A DNA stretch of 36,008 nt from Gammaproteobacteria bacterium (GTDB taxonomy: Bacteria > Pseudomonadota > Gammaproteobacteria > Pseudomonadales > Pseudohongiellaceae), in the NCBI GenBank assembly GCA_002731775.1, contig PCCP01000090.1:1-36008 (forward strand). Reading direction: 5' to 3'. The stretch's first letter is position 1, and each line of letters begins with the position of its first letter. The position numbers and the translations under genes were made by a program. Below the pieces are notes generated by a model. It was given only the letters and a program-made list of their open reading frames with translations, made no database searches and was not told the origin of the DNA. This document shows, in pieces, positions 16,060 to 24,949 of the stretch.

Positions 16060-18057
16060 GTGAGTGTACAAACTAGCGATCTTAAGACGGCGGTTGGCCA
16101 AGCGCTGACCCTGCTGGCGCAGAAACAATACGATCTGGCTGATCAGCAGGCCCAGGAAATACTGCGTCTTTTCCCGGATGAACTAAATAGCCAATATGTG
16201 GTTGCAGCAGTTAATCGAGTCGAAGGGAAGCTAGATGCAGCGGTAGACCAGTTAATCCATATCATTGCAGCGGCGCCCGACTTTGCTCGCGCACATCAGG
16301 AATTGGGTTTCTGCCATTCCGACTCAGGTCATCTTCTGGAGGCCATCACATCCTTACAAACTGCGATTTCGATCGAGCCAAAATTGCCCGAGAGCTGGAG
16401 GGCACTGGGGGAATTATTTTTTGCCGATGAAGATGAAGACTCATCGAGAGAGGCCTTTAATCAATACCTCATCCTGACGTCCCACGACTCGGAAATCGTG
16501 GAAGCAGTACAGCTGTTCAAATCGGGTAAAATTGGCCAGGCGGAACAAGCCTGCCGTGTCTATCTGAAACAACATCCGACTGACGTGACCGCCATTCGAC
16601 TACTGGCGGATATAGGAATCCAAGTCGGTGTGTATGAAGACGCCGAAAATCTGCTCTCAAGAGCCCTACAGCTGGCTCCGGACTTTACCTTGGCGCGTTT
16701 GAATTATGCCAACGTCTTGAGCAAGCGAGAAAAGCTCGATCAGGCTCTGGCCCAGGTTCAACTGTTGTTGGAGGCAGAGCCGGATAAGTTCCCACTGTTG
16801 GTTCTTCGAGCCTCTATATTGGTCAAATTGGGTGCCTTCGACAAAGCCCTGCCGGCTTATGAATATCTTCTTAAGAATTTTCCACCCCGGGCCCATATTA
16901 CACTTGGCTATGGACACGCTCTGAAGACGGTGGGAGAACAATCGAAGGCGATTGACAGCTATCGGAAAAGTATTGAGCTTCGACCCGGTTTCGGCGATGC
17001 CTATTGGAGCCTGGCGAATTTGAAGATGTTTCGGTTTGAAGAGGCTGAGATCGAAGCGATGCGAGCGCAGATTAACGCCAACTCAGGCAATCAAGAGGAT
17101 TATTTTCATCTGTGTTTCGCCCTGGGAAAAGCGCTGGAAGATCGTGAGGAGTATGAGGAATCATTTCGTTTCTACGAAATAGGCAATAAAATTAAGTTCC
17201 AACTGGAAGCCTACAACGCAGATATAACCAGCGGCCAGGTTACATCGATAAAGCAATCTTGCGACTTAAGCATGTTCGAAAGCGCCTCTACTCGAGGACT
17301 CGCGGCAGCAGACCCAATTTTCATCATCGGATTACCCAGATCGGGTTCCACCTTGTTGGAACAGATCCTGGCCAGCCATTCCCAAGTGGACGGAACCAAG
17401 GAACTGATGGACATGTTATCTATTGCGCGAAGATTGGGTGGCAAGAAGAAAAAATCTGAAATATCAGCCTACCCGCAAATTCTTTCAGAGCTGCATGACG
17501 ATCAGTTGAAAGATCTAGGCCAGGAATACCTGGATAGAACGCAGATCCAGAGGGGCGATGCGCCATTTTTCATCGATAAGATGCCCAACAACTTTATGCA
17601 CGTGGGTTTGATTAGTCTTATCTTACCCAACGCTAAAATAATTGATGCGCGACGACATCCGATGGGCTCTTGTTTTAGTGGCTTTACCCAATTATTCGCT
17701 AAGGGCCAGGCATTCACCTATGGATTGGAGAATATCGGTCGCTATTATCGGGACTATATGGAGGTGATGGACCACTGGGACCTCGTGCTACCGGGCAAAG
17801 TACTGCTGGTGCAATATGAAGAGGTGGTGGCTGATATAGAAGGCCAGGTAAGGCGCTTGTTGGAGTATTGTGACCTCCCGTTTGAAGACGCCTGCATCAA
17901 CTTTCATGAAACCGAACGCGCGGTACGAACGGCGAGTTCGGAACAGGTTCGCCAACCTCTTTACAGTGGTGCCTTGGAGCATTGGCGAAACTATGAACCA
18001 TTTCTCGATGAGTTAAAACAGCACTTGGGCCCTGTCTTGGAGAGGTATCCTGTGTAG
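16060..18057 (+). CDS. TPR-repeat sulfotransferase (first of a tandem pair)
   Basis: Residues ~1-350 are tetratricopeptide repeats (for example RAHQELGFCHSDSGHLLEA, then SWRALGELFF). Residues ~415-650 are a sulfotransferase domain. The 5'-phosphosulfate loop is IFIIGLPRSGSTLLEQIL at about 419-436, and the 3'-phosphate region is ARRHPMGSCFSGF. The C-terminal part holds YEEVVAD and VRTASSEQVRQPLY, which is typical of TPR-sulfotransferases. Such proteins use PAPS to sulfate a partner, probably a protein or peptide held by the TPR groove, as in tyrosylprotein sulfotransferases. GTG at 16060 follows AGAGG. Its stop overlaps the start of the next, similar gene by one base, implying co-translation. 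The substrate is not identifiable. Confidence 0.88.
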   Translation: MSVQTSDLKTAVGQALTLLAQKQYDLADQQAQEILRLFPDELNSQYVVAAVNRVEGKLDAAVDQLIHIIAAAPDFARAHQELGFCHSDSGHLLEAITSLQTAISIEPKLPESWRALGELFFADEDEDSSREAFNQYLILTSHDSEIVEAVQLFKSGKIGQAEQACRVYLKQHPTDVTAIRLLADIGIQVGVYEDAENLLSRALQLAPDFTLARLNYANVLSKREKLDQALAQVQLLLEAEPDKFPLLVLRASILVKLGAFDKALPAYEYLLKNFPPRAHITLGYGHALKTVGEQSKAIDSYRKSIELRPGFGDAYWSLANLKMFRFEEAEIEAMRAQINANSGNQEDYFHLCFALGKALEDREEYEESFRFYEIGNKIKFQLEAYNADITSGQVTSIKQSCDLSMFESASTRGLAAADPIFIIGLPRSGSTLLEQILASHSQVDGTKELMDMLSIARRLGGKKKKSEISAYPQILSELHDDQLKDLGQEYLDRTQIQRGDAPFFIDKMPNNFMHVGLISLILPNAKIIDARRHPMGSCFSGFTQLFAKGQAFTYGLENIGRYYRDYMEVMDHWDLVLPGKVLLVQYEEVVADIEGQVRRLLEYCDLPFEDACINFHETERAVRTASSEQVRQPLYSGALEHWRNYEPFLDELKQHLGPVLERYPV

Positions 18058-19613
18058 TGGCTGAGTTCATAGACGAACTCGAAGACGCCGCCGGGCTGTT
18101 GCGTTCGGGTGCGGTGCTTGAAGCTCGTGAGGCGCTGCTGGCACTGGATAAGAAACACCCTGAACAAGCGCAGCTGCACCAGTTATTGGGTTCCGCCTTC
18201 GCCCGCTTACAAGACACGACGCTGGCAATTTCCCATTACAAATTGGCGCTGGATCTCTATGTTACGAGAGACATTGATGGCACGCCAGTTCGAATCCAGC
18301 TGGCTGAAGTCCTCACAGAGATAGGTGAGTTTCATCAGGCCAAACGGCAACTTAGCATAGCCAGCAAAACCCAGGCTATGGATCCGCAATTACAGCTACA
18401 GATGGCCGAGCTGGACATTGCCCAGTTCGATACTGATTCCGCTGGACACCGGTTGCAGCGCGCATTGGCCATTTCGCCCGATAATCCACGGATTCTGCTG
18501 CAGTTAGGAAACCTTGCCCGAATTAGAGGCGATGCTGAAACTGCTGCAAGATACTTCAAACAGGTGATTTCTTCCCAGTCACATGCTGCCGAAGCCTATT
18601 ACGGCCTGGTTTCTGTGCAACCGGACGACATCAATTTGCAGGAATTGCAGCATGCATTCGAGCGAGCAGATACTAGGGACAAAATTGCACTGGGCTATAG
18701 CCTTGGTCGCTTGCTCGATCGACGAGGGGAGTATGACCACGGGTTTGACTACACCCTGGCAGCCAATCAACTCCAGTTGAAAATCCTCGGTTATTCCGAA
18801 CGAGGCCAGGCAGAATTTTTCTACAGACATCAGCAGCATCTTGGGCCGGCGCTGATGAAACGTTGCAGAAGCGAGGGATTGCAAACCAATAAGCCGATTT
18901 TTATCCTTGGCATGCCTCGCTCCGGTACCAGCCTTGTCGAACAAGTGCTCGCCAGTCATTCTACGGTGTTTGGTGGCGGTGAGGTGGTTTTTAGTAGCGT
19001 GTTCGAACGAGCGTGTCGAGCACACACTGCTAAAGCGTTTCCGGAGGATATCGATCGGGTGCCTATGGCAACTCTATTTGATGCAACAACACGCTATATT
19101 GAACGCCTGGCATCACTATCGCCAGATAGTGATCGTATTGTCGATAAGCTACCACACAACTTTCTGAGAATTGGACTGCTCGCAGCACTGATGCCAAACG
19201 CATCAATCATCCACTGTGAACGCGATCCAAGAGATACCTGTCTCTCAATATTCCAGCACAGATTTAACGATGCCCATGGCTACAGTACCGATCTCATCGC
19301 CCTGGGTCGCTATTACAATCGTTACTCGGAATTGATGGCATATTGGAATCAATTGCTACCGGGCAGGATTCACAATGTGAGCTACGAATCGCTAGTGGAA
19401 AATCCTGCACCCACCATTGCCAATTTAATTGATTATTGTCAGCTAGATCTTGAAGACGCTTGCCTGCTACCACATCTCACGGACAGGACGGTTAATACAC
19501 CCAGTGCAGAGCAGGTTCGGCAACCCTTTTTTACCGGTTCTGTCGGCCGTTGGCGAAATTACGAAACGCAATTGCGACCATTGATGGAGGCGCTTGGCAC
19601 CGGGCCCCATTAA
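18057..19613 (+). CDS. TPR-repeat sulfotransferase (second of a tandem pair)
   Basis: A 518-residue paralogue of the preceding gene with fewer TPR units (residues ~1-200) and a sulfotransferase domain from about residue 278. The phosphosulfate loop is PIFILGMPRSGTSLVEQVL and the 3'-phosphate segment CERDPRDTCLSIFQHRF; VNTPSAEQVRQPFF closes the domain as in the first copy. It starts at GTG 18057, sharing one base with the upstream stop, so the two products are made together and may form a heteromer or act on two sites of one substrate. No terminator is obvious before the luciferase-like gene 124 bases on, but that gap probably holds a new promoter. Confidence 0.88.
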   Translation: MAEFIDELEDAAGLLRSGAVLEAREALLALDKKHPEQAQLHQLLGSAFARLQDTTLAISHYKLALDLYVTRDIDGTPVRIQLAEVLTEIGEFHQAKRQLSIASKTQAMDPQLQLQMAELDIAQFDTDSAGHRLQRALAISPDNPRILLQLGNLARIRGDAETAARYFKQVISSQSHAAEAYYGLVSVQPDDINLQELQHAFERADTRDKIALGYSLGRLLDRRGEYDHGFDYTLAANQLQLKILGYSERGQAEFFYRHQQHLGPALMKRCRSEGLQTNKPIFILGMPRSGTSLVEQVLASHSTVFGGGEVVFSSVFERACRAHTAKAFPEDIDRVPMATLFDATTRYIERLASLSPDSDRIVDKLPHNFLRIGLLAALMPNASIIHCERDPRDTCLSIFQHRFNDAHGYSTDLIALGRYYNRYSELMAYWNQLLPGRIHNVSYESLVENPAPTIANLIDYCQLDLEDACLLPHLTDRTVNTPSAEQVRQPFFTGSVGRWRNYETQLRPLMEALGTGPH

Positions 19614-19737
19614 GCTGCTTCGAGTGAATCAATTGTTACGTTAAGCACGTGATTTTTCACCTTTACCCCCCTGCTTGATTACCCTTAAATCGGTTTCTCA
19701 ACTCAGGATTTTTATCACCGAAAACAGGTAATTAGCC

Positions 19738-20895
19738 ATGAAAATTGGGTACTTCTGTAATATGACTAATTGGAGTCACAAGCCCTATACACAGCTCATC
19801 GAAGAAGTAAGGGAGATCGCTGTCCAACTGGATAATTCCGGTTGGGAGTCGATCTGGTTTACTGAACATCACCTCAATCACGAGGGCATGGATGCCTGCC
19901 CTAACGCATTAATGGCCTGCACCGATATCGCCGCTCGAACCAAGCGACTACGACTGGGCCAAGCCGCCAATATCATCCCGTTCTGGAATCCTATTCGAAT
20001 TGCCGAAGACATCGCCTACCTCGATCATCTCTCCGGGGGTCGAATAGAAGTTGGCATAGGGCGTGGTGTCTATGGCCGCGAGGCAGTAAACATGAATGAG
20101 GAAGCCGATGTTCGTGATCAAGCCAAGAACAAGCGATTGTTTGAAGAAACCCTCGAGATCCTGAAGAAAGCCTGGACTCAAGAAATGTTCGATCACCAGG
20201 GTGAATTCTATACCTATCCGACACCTGGCTTTGTCTGGAAGCACGATATGAGCCCCCCAGTGCCTGGAGTCGTGGACATGGAAACCCATGAACTAAAACA
20301 GATTGGCCTGGTGCCCAGACCCCTGCAGCAACCGCATCCGCCTCTGTGGCAAGTGGTTGATTCTCAATCATCCATTGAGTGGGCCGGAAGAAATGGCATT
20401 AATTGCATCATGTGGATACCGACGGTGGCAACACTTAAACAGCGATTCGAAATTTATCGCGCCGCGCGTTCCGAATATGAAGGTAAGGACGTACCACTGG
20501 GCAAAGGTATCTCCCTGGTTCGAGACATGTTTGTGGCCGAGAGTATGGAACAGGCTGAGGTCCTGGCGGGCGAAGGCATCCTCACTTACCTGCGTTGGAT
20601 CTGCCACTGGCGTGGGCTGGGGAATCATATGAACCCGGGCGAAGAATTGCCTGAATCCGCCGGCAAATTGGATCTGCTGGATTATGATTTCCTACATGGT
20701 CGGAATCTACTGTTCGGTACCCCGGCCTATGTTGCAGAAAAAATTGAAGAACTGGAGAGCGAACTCAACCTGCACAACCTCCAGGTCTGGTCCAACTTTC
20801 CAGGAATGCCACACGACACAGTCATGCAGAGTATTAAACTCTTCTCGAAAGAAGTGCTGCCAAGATTTAGCGGGAGCAGGGACAAGGTCGCTTGA
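19738..20895 (+). CDS. Luciferase-like (LLM) flavin-dependent monooxygenase
   Basis: A 385-residue TIM-barrel member of the bacterial luciferase-like superfamily: WESIWFTEHHLNHEGM, RTKRLRLGQAANIIPFWNP, AEDIAYLDHLSGGRIEVGIGRG and the final FGTPAYVAEKIEEL are all family signatures. These enzymes use FMNH2 and oxygen and rely on a separate flavin reductase, which is not in the window. Family members include RutA, alkanesulfonate monooxygenases and type II Baeyer-Villiger enzymes. The gene heads a seven-gene co-directional run with alpha/beta hydrolase, RidA, aldehyde dehydrogenase and other enzymes. The RutA-RutD-RutC-like trio suggests oxygenation followed by hydrolysis of a nitrogen-containing metabolite; the substrate is unknown. 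Confidence 0.85.
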   Translation: MKIGYFCNMTNWSHKPYTQLIEEVREIAVQLDNSGWESIWFTEHHLNHEGMDACPNALMACTDIAARTKRLRLGQAANIIPFWNPIRIAEDIAYLDHLSGGRIEVGIGRGVYGREAVNMNEEADVRDQAKNKRLFEETLEILKKAWTQEMFDHQGEFYTYPTPGFVWKHDMSPPVPGVVDMETHELKQIGLVPRPLQQPHPPLWQVVDSQSSIEWAGRNGINCIMWIPTVATLKQRFEIYRAARSEYEGKDVPLGKGISLVRDMFVAESMEQAEVLAGEGILTYLRWICHWRGLGNHMNPGEELPESAGKLDLLDYDFLHGRNLLFGTPAYVAEKIEELESELNLHNLQVWSNFPGMPHDTVMQSIKLFSKEVLPRFSGSRDKVA

Positions 20896-21695
20896 TAGAC
20901 CACACTCAAAGGACGGCTTCTGGTACCTGTTATTGTGTCGAGGGTGGCGGCGCCAACGTCATTCTGGTACACGGCTTAGGCTTGAATCAATCCATGTGGC
21001 GCTGGCAATGGGACGCATTAGTAGCGCAGTATCGGGTAATCGCCTATGACCTGTTGGGTCATGGTGACAGCCCGAAACCCAATCGAAGATACTTAATGGA
21101 ACACATGGTTGATCAGCTGGACGAACTGATCGACACTGTGCAGGCTAAATCCTGCGCGCTGCTTGGTTTTTCCCTGGGCGGCTCCATCGTCCAGGCCTAT
21201 GCTCTGGCGCATCCGGAGAAAGTACAGGCCCTGGTAATATTAAATGCAGCACATGCCCGTAGTCAGGAACAGCGTGAGAAAATCCTGCTCAGGGTGCAAC
21301 AGGCTAAAGAACAAGGTCCTGCAGCAACCATTGACGATGCACTGGAACGGTGGTTCTCTGCAGACTTCGCGGCTCGCGAACCACAGGTTCTGGAGCAGAT
21401 TCGACGATGGGTCACCGGTAATGATCCGGATATCTATCCACTGGTCTATCGCCTGCTGGTTGAAGCGGATATTGGACTGGAGCAGGCGATTACCGGAATT
21501 CGATGTCCAGCCCTGGTGATAACCGGCGCGGAGGACTTCGGAAACTCGCCGGAGATGGCACAGACCATGGCAAATTTGATACCTTCGGCTCGAGTGGAAA
21601 TCTTAGCGGGCTTGCGACATATGGCGCTGGTAGAAAACCCTGCGGTGGTGAATCGACTGTTGTCGGATTTCCTGATTGACACACTGCCCACTTAA
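20892..21695 (+). CDS. Alpha/beta hydrolase
   Basis: The 267-residue protein has the alpha/beta-hydrolase pattern: the oxyanion HG motif in VILVHGLGLNQSMW, the nucleophile elbow GFSLGG, an acidic residue in VITGAEDF and the catalytic His in LRHMALVENP. Translation starts at TTG 20892, overlapping the upstream TGA stop by four bases, which points to translational coupling with the monooxygenase. Similar hydrolases (RutD, PcaD, epoxide and ester hydrolases) act right after an oxygenase, so an ester, carbamate or lactone product of the LLM enzyme is a likely substrate. Confidence 0.88.
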   Translation: MIDHTQRTASGTCYCVEGGGANVILVHGLGLNQSMWRWQWDALVAQYRVIAYDLLGHGDSPKPNRRYLMEHMVDQLDELIDTVQAKSCALLGFSLGGSIVQAYALAHPEKVQALVILNAAHARSQEQREKILLRVQQAKEQGPAATIDDALERWFSADFAAREPQVLEQIRRWVTGNDPDIYPLVYRLLVEADIGLEQAITGIRCPALVITGAEDFGNSPEMAQTMANLIPSARVEILAGLRHMALVENPAVVNRLLSDFLIDTLPT

Positions 21696-21716
21696 GATTG
21701 TATGGGAGATTATGGA

Positions 21717-22100
21717 ATGCCGGCAAAACAAATTATCGGAGAACCGCTCATTATCAACGGCAGACAGCTGTCCTTGTCGCGCGCGGTGCGAGCAGGAAAT
21801 ATGCTGTTCCTGAGCGGTCAGATTCCTATGTTAGATGGGAAACCAATGACCACAGGCACCATCGAAGAACAAACCAGGAGTTGTATAGAAGCGATCAAGC
21901 AGACCCTGGCGCTGGCAAACTGTAGCCTCGATGACGTGGTCAAATCGACGGCGTATTTGAAAGATCGTAGCGACTTCGCCGGATTTAATGCAACCTATGG
22001 TGAATATTTCGCCGAAGATCCCCCGGCTCGCTCCGCGCTGGTTTGTGATTTTCTGGTAGATATTAAAGTAGAGATAGAATGCATTGCTTATATTGGTTAG
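21717..22100 (+). CDS. RidA / YjgF-family protein
   Basis: From ATG 21717 (GGGAG eight bases upstream; an in-frame ATG at 21702 is less well placed) the 127-residue product carries the RidA fold: AGNMLFLSGQIPM, LALANCSLDDVVKSTAYL and PPARSALVCDFL..VEIECIA. Arg105 is at the position of the carboxylate-binding Arg of active RidA enzymes. These hydrolyse reactive enamine/imine intermediates or, as in RutC, aminoacrylate-type products. Its position between hydrolase and aldehyde dehydrogenase implies that the pathway generates an imine, fitting C-N bond oxidation of an amine. Confidence 0.88.
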   Translation: MPAKQIIGEPLIINGRQLSLSRAVRAGNMLFLSGQIPMLDGKPMTTGTIEEQTRSCIEAIKQTLALANCSLDDVVKSTAYLKDRSDFAGFNATYGEYFAEDPPARSALVCDFLVDIKVEIECIAYIG

Positions 22101-22129
22101 AAACCGAAGAGTTTAGTTGCGAGCTAATT

Positions 22130-23614
22130 ATGGAAAATCTGAAACACTACCAAATGTATATCGACGGCAAATGGACCGATGCTGAAGATGGGAAGACTTT
22201 CGAAAGTCTAAATCCAGCCACCGGCAAGGCCTGGGCGATAATTCCCGAAGCCAATGAGGCAGATGTCAATCGCGCCGTTGTAGCCGCTCACGATGCCTTC
22301 ACCACCGGGCCATGGCGCACGATGTTGCCGGTGGAACGTGGCAGGTTGTTACGTAAGCTGGCACAGGGATTACAAGATCACGCCGAAGAATTAGGCCGGG
22401 TCGAGACCACCGATACCGGCAAGCTATTTAAAGAAACCAAGTTTCTGGCTAATTATGTCGCCGAGTATTGTTATTACTTTGCCGGCCTGGCAGACAAGCT
22501 GGAAGGCGCGACGCTACCGATCGATAAGCCGGACATGTTTACAATGACGGTAAGAGAACCACTGGGTGTTGTTGCCGCGATAGTGCCGTGGAATTCTCAG
22601 TTGTTTCTCAGTGTACTGAAAATCGCGCCAGCCCTGGCCGCCGGTAATACAGTGGTCATCAAGGCTTCAGAACACGCCTCGGCAGCGATGCTGGAGTTCG
22701 GCAAGGTAGTGGATGGTATCGGATTCCCGCCAGGAGTGATTAACATGGTCACGGGATTTGGCGATCCCTGCGGAAAAACTCTCAGCTCACACCCGCTGGT
22801 CGATCGTATTAGCTTCACCGGTGGACTAGAATCAGCACGGCAGATTGTCAGGAACTCGGCCGAAAATTTTGCCCAGGTGTCGTTGGAGCTGGGCGGTAAG
22901 TCGCCCATGCTTATTTTCGAAGACGCGGATATTGAGAGTGCAGTCAATGGCATACTGATTAGTATCTTCAGTGCCAGCGGCCAGAGTTGTGTAGCCGGAT
23001 CACGCCTGTTTATTGCCGAATCGATCTTCGATGATTTAATCGAACGAGTCAGGCAACGAGCCAGTGAAATTGTAATCGGAGATCCCTTCGATGAAGCCAG
23101 CGAAATGGGACCACTTGCCACCATGGCACAACTGCAGAGAATCAAGCAGTCTGTTGCCGATGCGGTGGAGCAAGGCGCCACCCTGGTTCACGGGGGGAAA
23201 ACACCAGAAAACAGGGAGCAAGGTTGGTATATCGAACCGACCATTCTCGTCTGTCCCGATCAGAATCTCGACATCGTAAAAACTGAGATGTTCGGACCAG
23301 TAGTCACCGCATTCAAATTCGCCGACGAGAAGCAGGCGATTGCCATGGCCAACGAGACCGACTTTGGCCTGGCGTCTGGTATCTTCACTACAGATGTGGG
23401 TAGAGCCATGCGCGTAAGTAGAGCGATCCGCGCCGGGATTGTCTGGATTAACACCTATCGGGTGGTCTCTCCGGTCGCGCCATTCGGTGGTTATAAAAAT
23501 AGTGGCTATGGCCGCGAGGGGGGTATCGATGCGGTATACGACTATACCCGTGTAAAAACGATATGGATAAACACCTCCGAAAAACCCATCGCCGATCCAT
23601 TTCGCATGCAATAA
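22130..23614 (+). CDS. NAD(P)-dependent aldehyde dehydrogenase
   Basis: A 494-residue ALDH from the preferred ATG 22130; a longer start at 22079 would overlap the RidA gene and add 17 residues before the conserved MYIDGKW. The general base Glu253 lies in SLELGGKSPM and the nucleophile Cys287 in GQSCVAGSR, with PWN(S) and a closing GYGREGG also present. Relatives include betaine aldehyde and other amino-aldehyde dehydrogenases, but the specificity is not evident. Within the operon it would oxidise an aldehyde released by the monooxygenase/hydrolase/RidA steps. Alternatives are malic semialdehyde (from CntA-type carnitine cleavage) or betaine aldehyde. Confidence 0.9.
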   Translation: MENLKHYQMYIDGKWTDAEDGKTFESLNPATGKAWAIIPEANEADVNRAVVAAHDAFTTGPWRTMLPVERGRLLRKLAQGLQDHAEELGRVETTDTGKLFKETKFLANYVAEYCYYFAGLADKLEGATLPIDKPDMFTMTVREPLGVVAAIVPWNSQLFLSVLKIAPALAAGNTVVIKASEHASAAMLEFGKVVDGIGFPPGVINMVTGFGDPCGKTLSSHPLVDRISFTGGLESARQIVRNSAENFAQVSLELGGKSPMLIFEDADIESAVNGILISIFSASGQSCVAGSRLFIAESIFDDLIERVRQRASEIVIGDPFDEASEMGPLATMAQLQRIKQSVADAVEQGATLVHGGKTPENREQGWYIEPTILVCPDQNLDIVKTEMFGPVVTAFKFADEKQAIAMANETDFGLASGIFTTDVGRAMRVSRAIRAGIVWINTYRVVSPVAPFGGYKNSGYGREGGIDAVYDYTRVKTIWINTSEKPIADPFRMQ

Positions 23615-23637
23615 TTTACTTAACCGAGAGTTGACTC

Positions 23638-24024
23638 ATGAACAGTGAACTATATGAAAACGGCATGGCCGTAAGAAGAGAAGTATTAGGCGATACCTAT
23701 GTCGACAAGGCACTCGCCAGCGCCGATGACTTTAATCAGGAGATGCAGGAGTTGGTTACTGAATATTGTTGGGGAGCAGTTTGGACGCGCGAAGGCCTGC
23801 CAAGGAAAATCCGCAGCCTGTTAAACCTCGCCATGATCAGTGCACTGAATAAACCCAATGAACTGAAAGCCCATGTAAGGGGTGCTATACGCAATGGCTG
23901 CACTAAAGATGAAATCAAGGAAGTCTTCCTGCAGGTCGCCATCTACTGCGGTGTGCCTGCCGCAATTGACAGTTTTCGGAATGCCAGGGCGGTATTTGAA
24001 GAAATGGATGCGGAGAGTTCCTAG
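23638..24024 (+). CDS. Carboxymuconolactone decarboxylase-like (AhpD-fold) protein
   Basis: The 128-residue protein reads as a PcaC/AhpD-fold protein throughout: WTREGLPRKIRSLLNLAMIS, ELKAHVRGAIRNGCTKDEI and EVFLQVAIYCGVPAAIDSFR. It lacks the CxxC redox pair of true AhpD, so a decarboxylase or accessory role is more likely than peroxidase. True PcaC decarboxylates a muconolactone in the protocatechuate pathway, but no other genes of that pathway are here. As part of the LLM operon it may handle a beta-keto or lactone intermediate. Spacing to neighbours is 23 and 44 bases. Confidence 0.85.
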   Translation: MNSELYENGMAVRREVLGDTYVDKALASADDFNQEMQELVTEYCWGAVWTREGLPRKIRSLLNLAMISALNKPNELKAHVRGAIRNGCTKDEIKEVFLQVAIYCGVPAAIDSFRNARAVFEEMDAESS

Positions 24025-24068
24025 TCTTCGACTTGGGATAAACAAATGCCAGTCATAAAGAGGTTTAT

Positions 24069-24944
24069 ATGAATAAGAACGTCATTATTTCCTGTGCCGT
24101 AACCGGCTCCGGTGATTCTGTGGACAAACACCCCGATCTGCCGGTTACCCCAGAGCAGATTGCACAGGCAGCCATATCCTCTGCCAAGGCCGGCGCCGCC
24201 ATCGTGCACATTCATGTGCGAGATCCCCAAACCGGCAAAGCCGGTCGTAATGTGGCCTGGTACCGGGAAGTCGTGGAGCGTGTGCGGGCGGACTCGACGG
24301 ATGTACTTATCAATCTAACCGCGGGCATGGGAGGTGATTGGGTTCCAAGTGATAACGATCCTGCCCAAGCGGGCCCAGGAACGGATATGGTTGGCCCGGC
24401 GGAACGTCTGGCCCATGTCGAAGAATTGCGTCCGGATATCTGCAGTCTCGATTGTGGCACGATGAATTTTGGCGAGAAGGAGATCTATATCAGCACGCCG
24501 CATTTTCTGCGTGAGATGGCCCAGAAGATTAATAGTTGGGGAGTTAAACCTGAACTGGAGGTGTTTGACCTGGGGCATATTCGCTTCGCCAATCGCATGA
24601 TTGAGGAAGGATTGATAGCCGATCCGCCGCTCTTCCAGATCTGTCTCGGTATTCCCTGGGGTGCACCGGCCGATACCGACAGTATGTTAGCCATGCGCAA
24701 CGCCTTAGCCGACGGGGCAAACTGGGCCGGATTCGGTATCGCCCGCATGCAGATGCCGATGGTGGCGCAGGCGGTATTGTTGGGGGGTAATGTAAGGGTT
24801 GGGCTGGAAGATAATCTCTATCTTGACAGAGGTGTACCTGCCTCGAATGCACAATTGGTGACCAGAGCTGTTGAAATCATCGAGAGACTGGGCGCCGCTG
24901 TCGCCACGCCAGATCAGGCACGAGCACAATTGGGGTTGGCTTAG
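24069..24944 (+). CDS. Beta-keto acid cleavage enzyme (BKACE, DUF849 family)
   Basis: A 291-residue BKACE. The metal ligands are His47 and His49 in VHIHVRDP; other family segments are [30 protein letters not shown] and [21 protein letters not shown] precedes the ATG. The family joins a beta-keto acid with acetyl-CoA, giving acetoacetate and a new CoA thioester; members act on 3-keto-5-aminohexanoate, dehydrocarnitine and others. Because a carnitine dehydrogenase gene is 2.5 kb away and a thioesterase is present, dehydrocarnitine to betainyl-CoA (the CdhC reaction) is the most likely reaction. The gene is next to a BCCT carrier (5-base gap), which fits quaternary-amine use. Confidence 0.88.
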   Translation: MNKNVIISCAVTGSGDSVDKHPDLPVTPEQIAQAAISSAKAGAAIVHIHVRDPQTGKAGRNVAWYREVVERVRADSTDVLINLTAGMGGDWVPSDNDPAQAGPGTDMVGPAERLAHVEELRPDICSLDCGTMNFGEKEIYISTPHFLREMAQKINSWGVKPELEVFDLGHIRFANRMIEEGLIADPPLFQICLGIPWGAPADTDSMLAMRNALADGANWAGFGIARMQMPMVAQAVLLGGNVRVGLEDNLYLDRGVPASNAQLVTRAVEIIERLGAAVATPDQARAQLGLA

Positions 24945-24949
24945 CTTCT

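Noticed and set aside
19738..22100. True Rut pyrimidine-degradation operon
   Set aside because: Only RutA-, RutD- and RutC-type folds are present; RutB, RutE, RutF and the pyrimidine transporter RutG are absent, and the carrier is BCCT.
22597..23611. Two long overlapping minus-strand ORFs (194 and 191 codons)
   Set aside because: They are antisense shadows of the aldehyde dehydrogenase, with composition typical of reverse frames.
23638..24024. Protocatechuate pathway assignment for the PcaC-like gene
   Set aside because: No pcaB, pcaD-specific, pcaGH or pcaIJ genes are present; the context is an LLM/BKACE operon.
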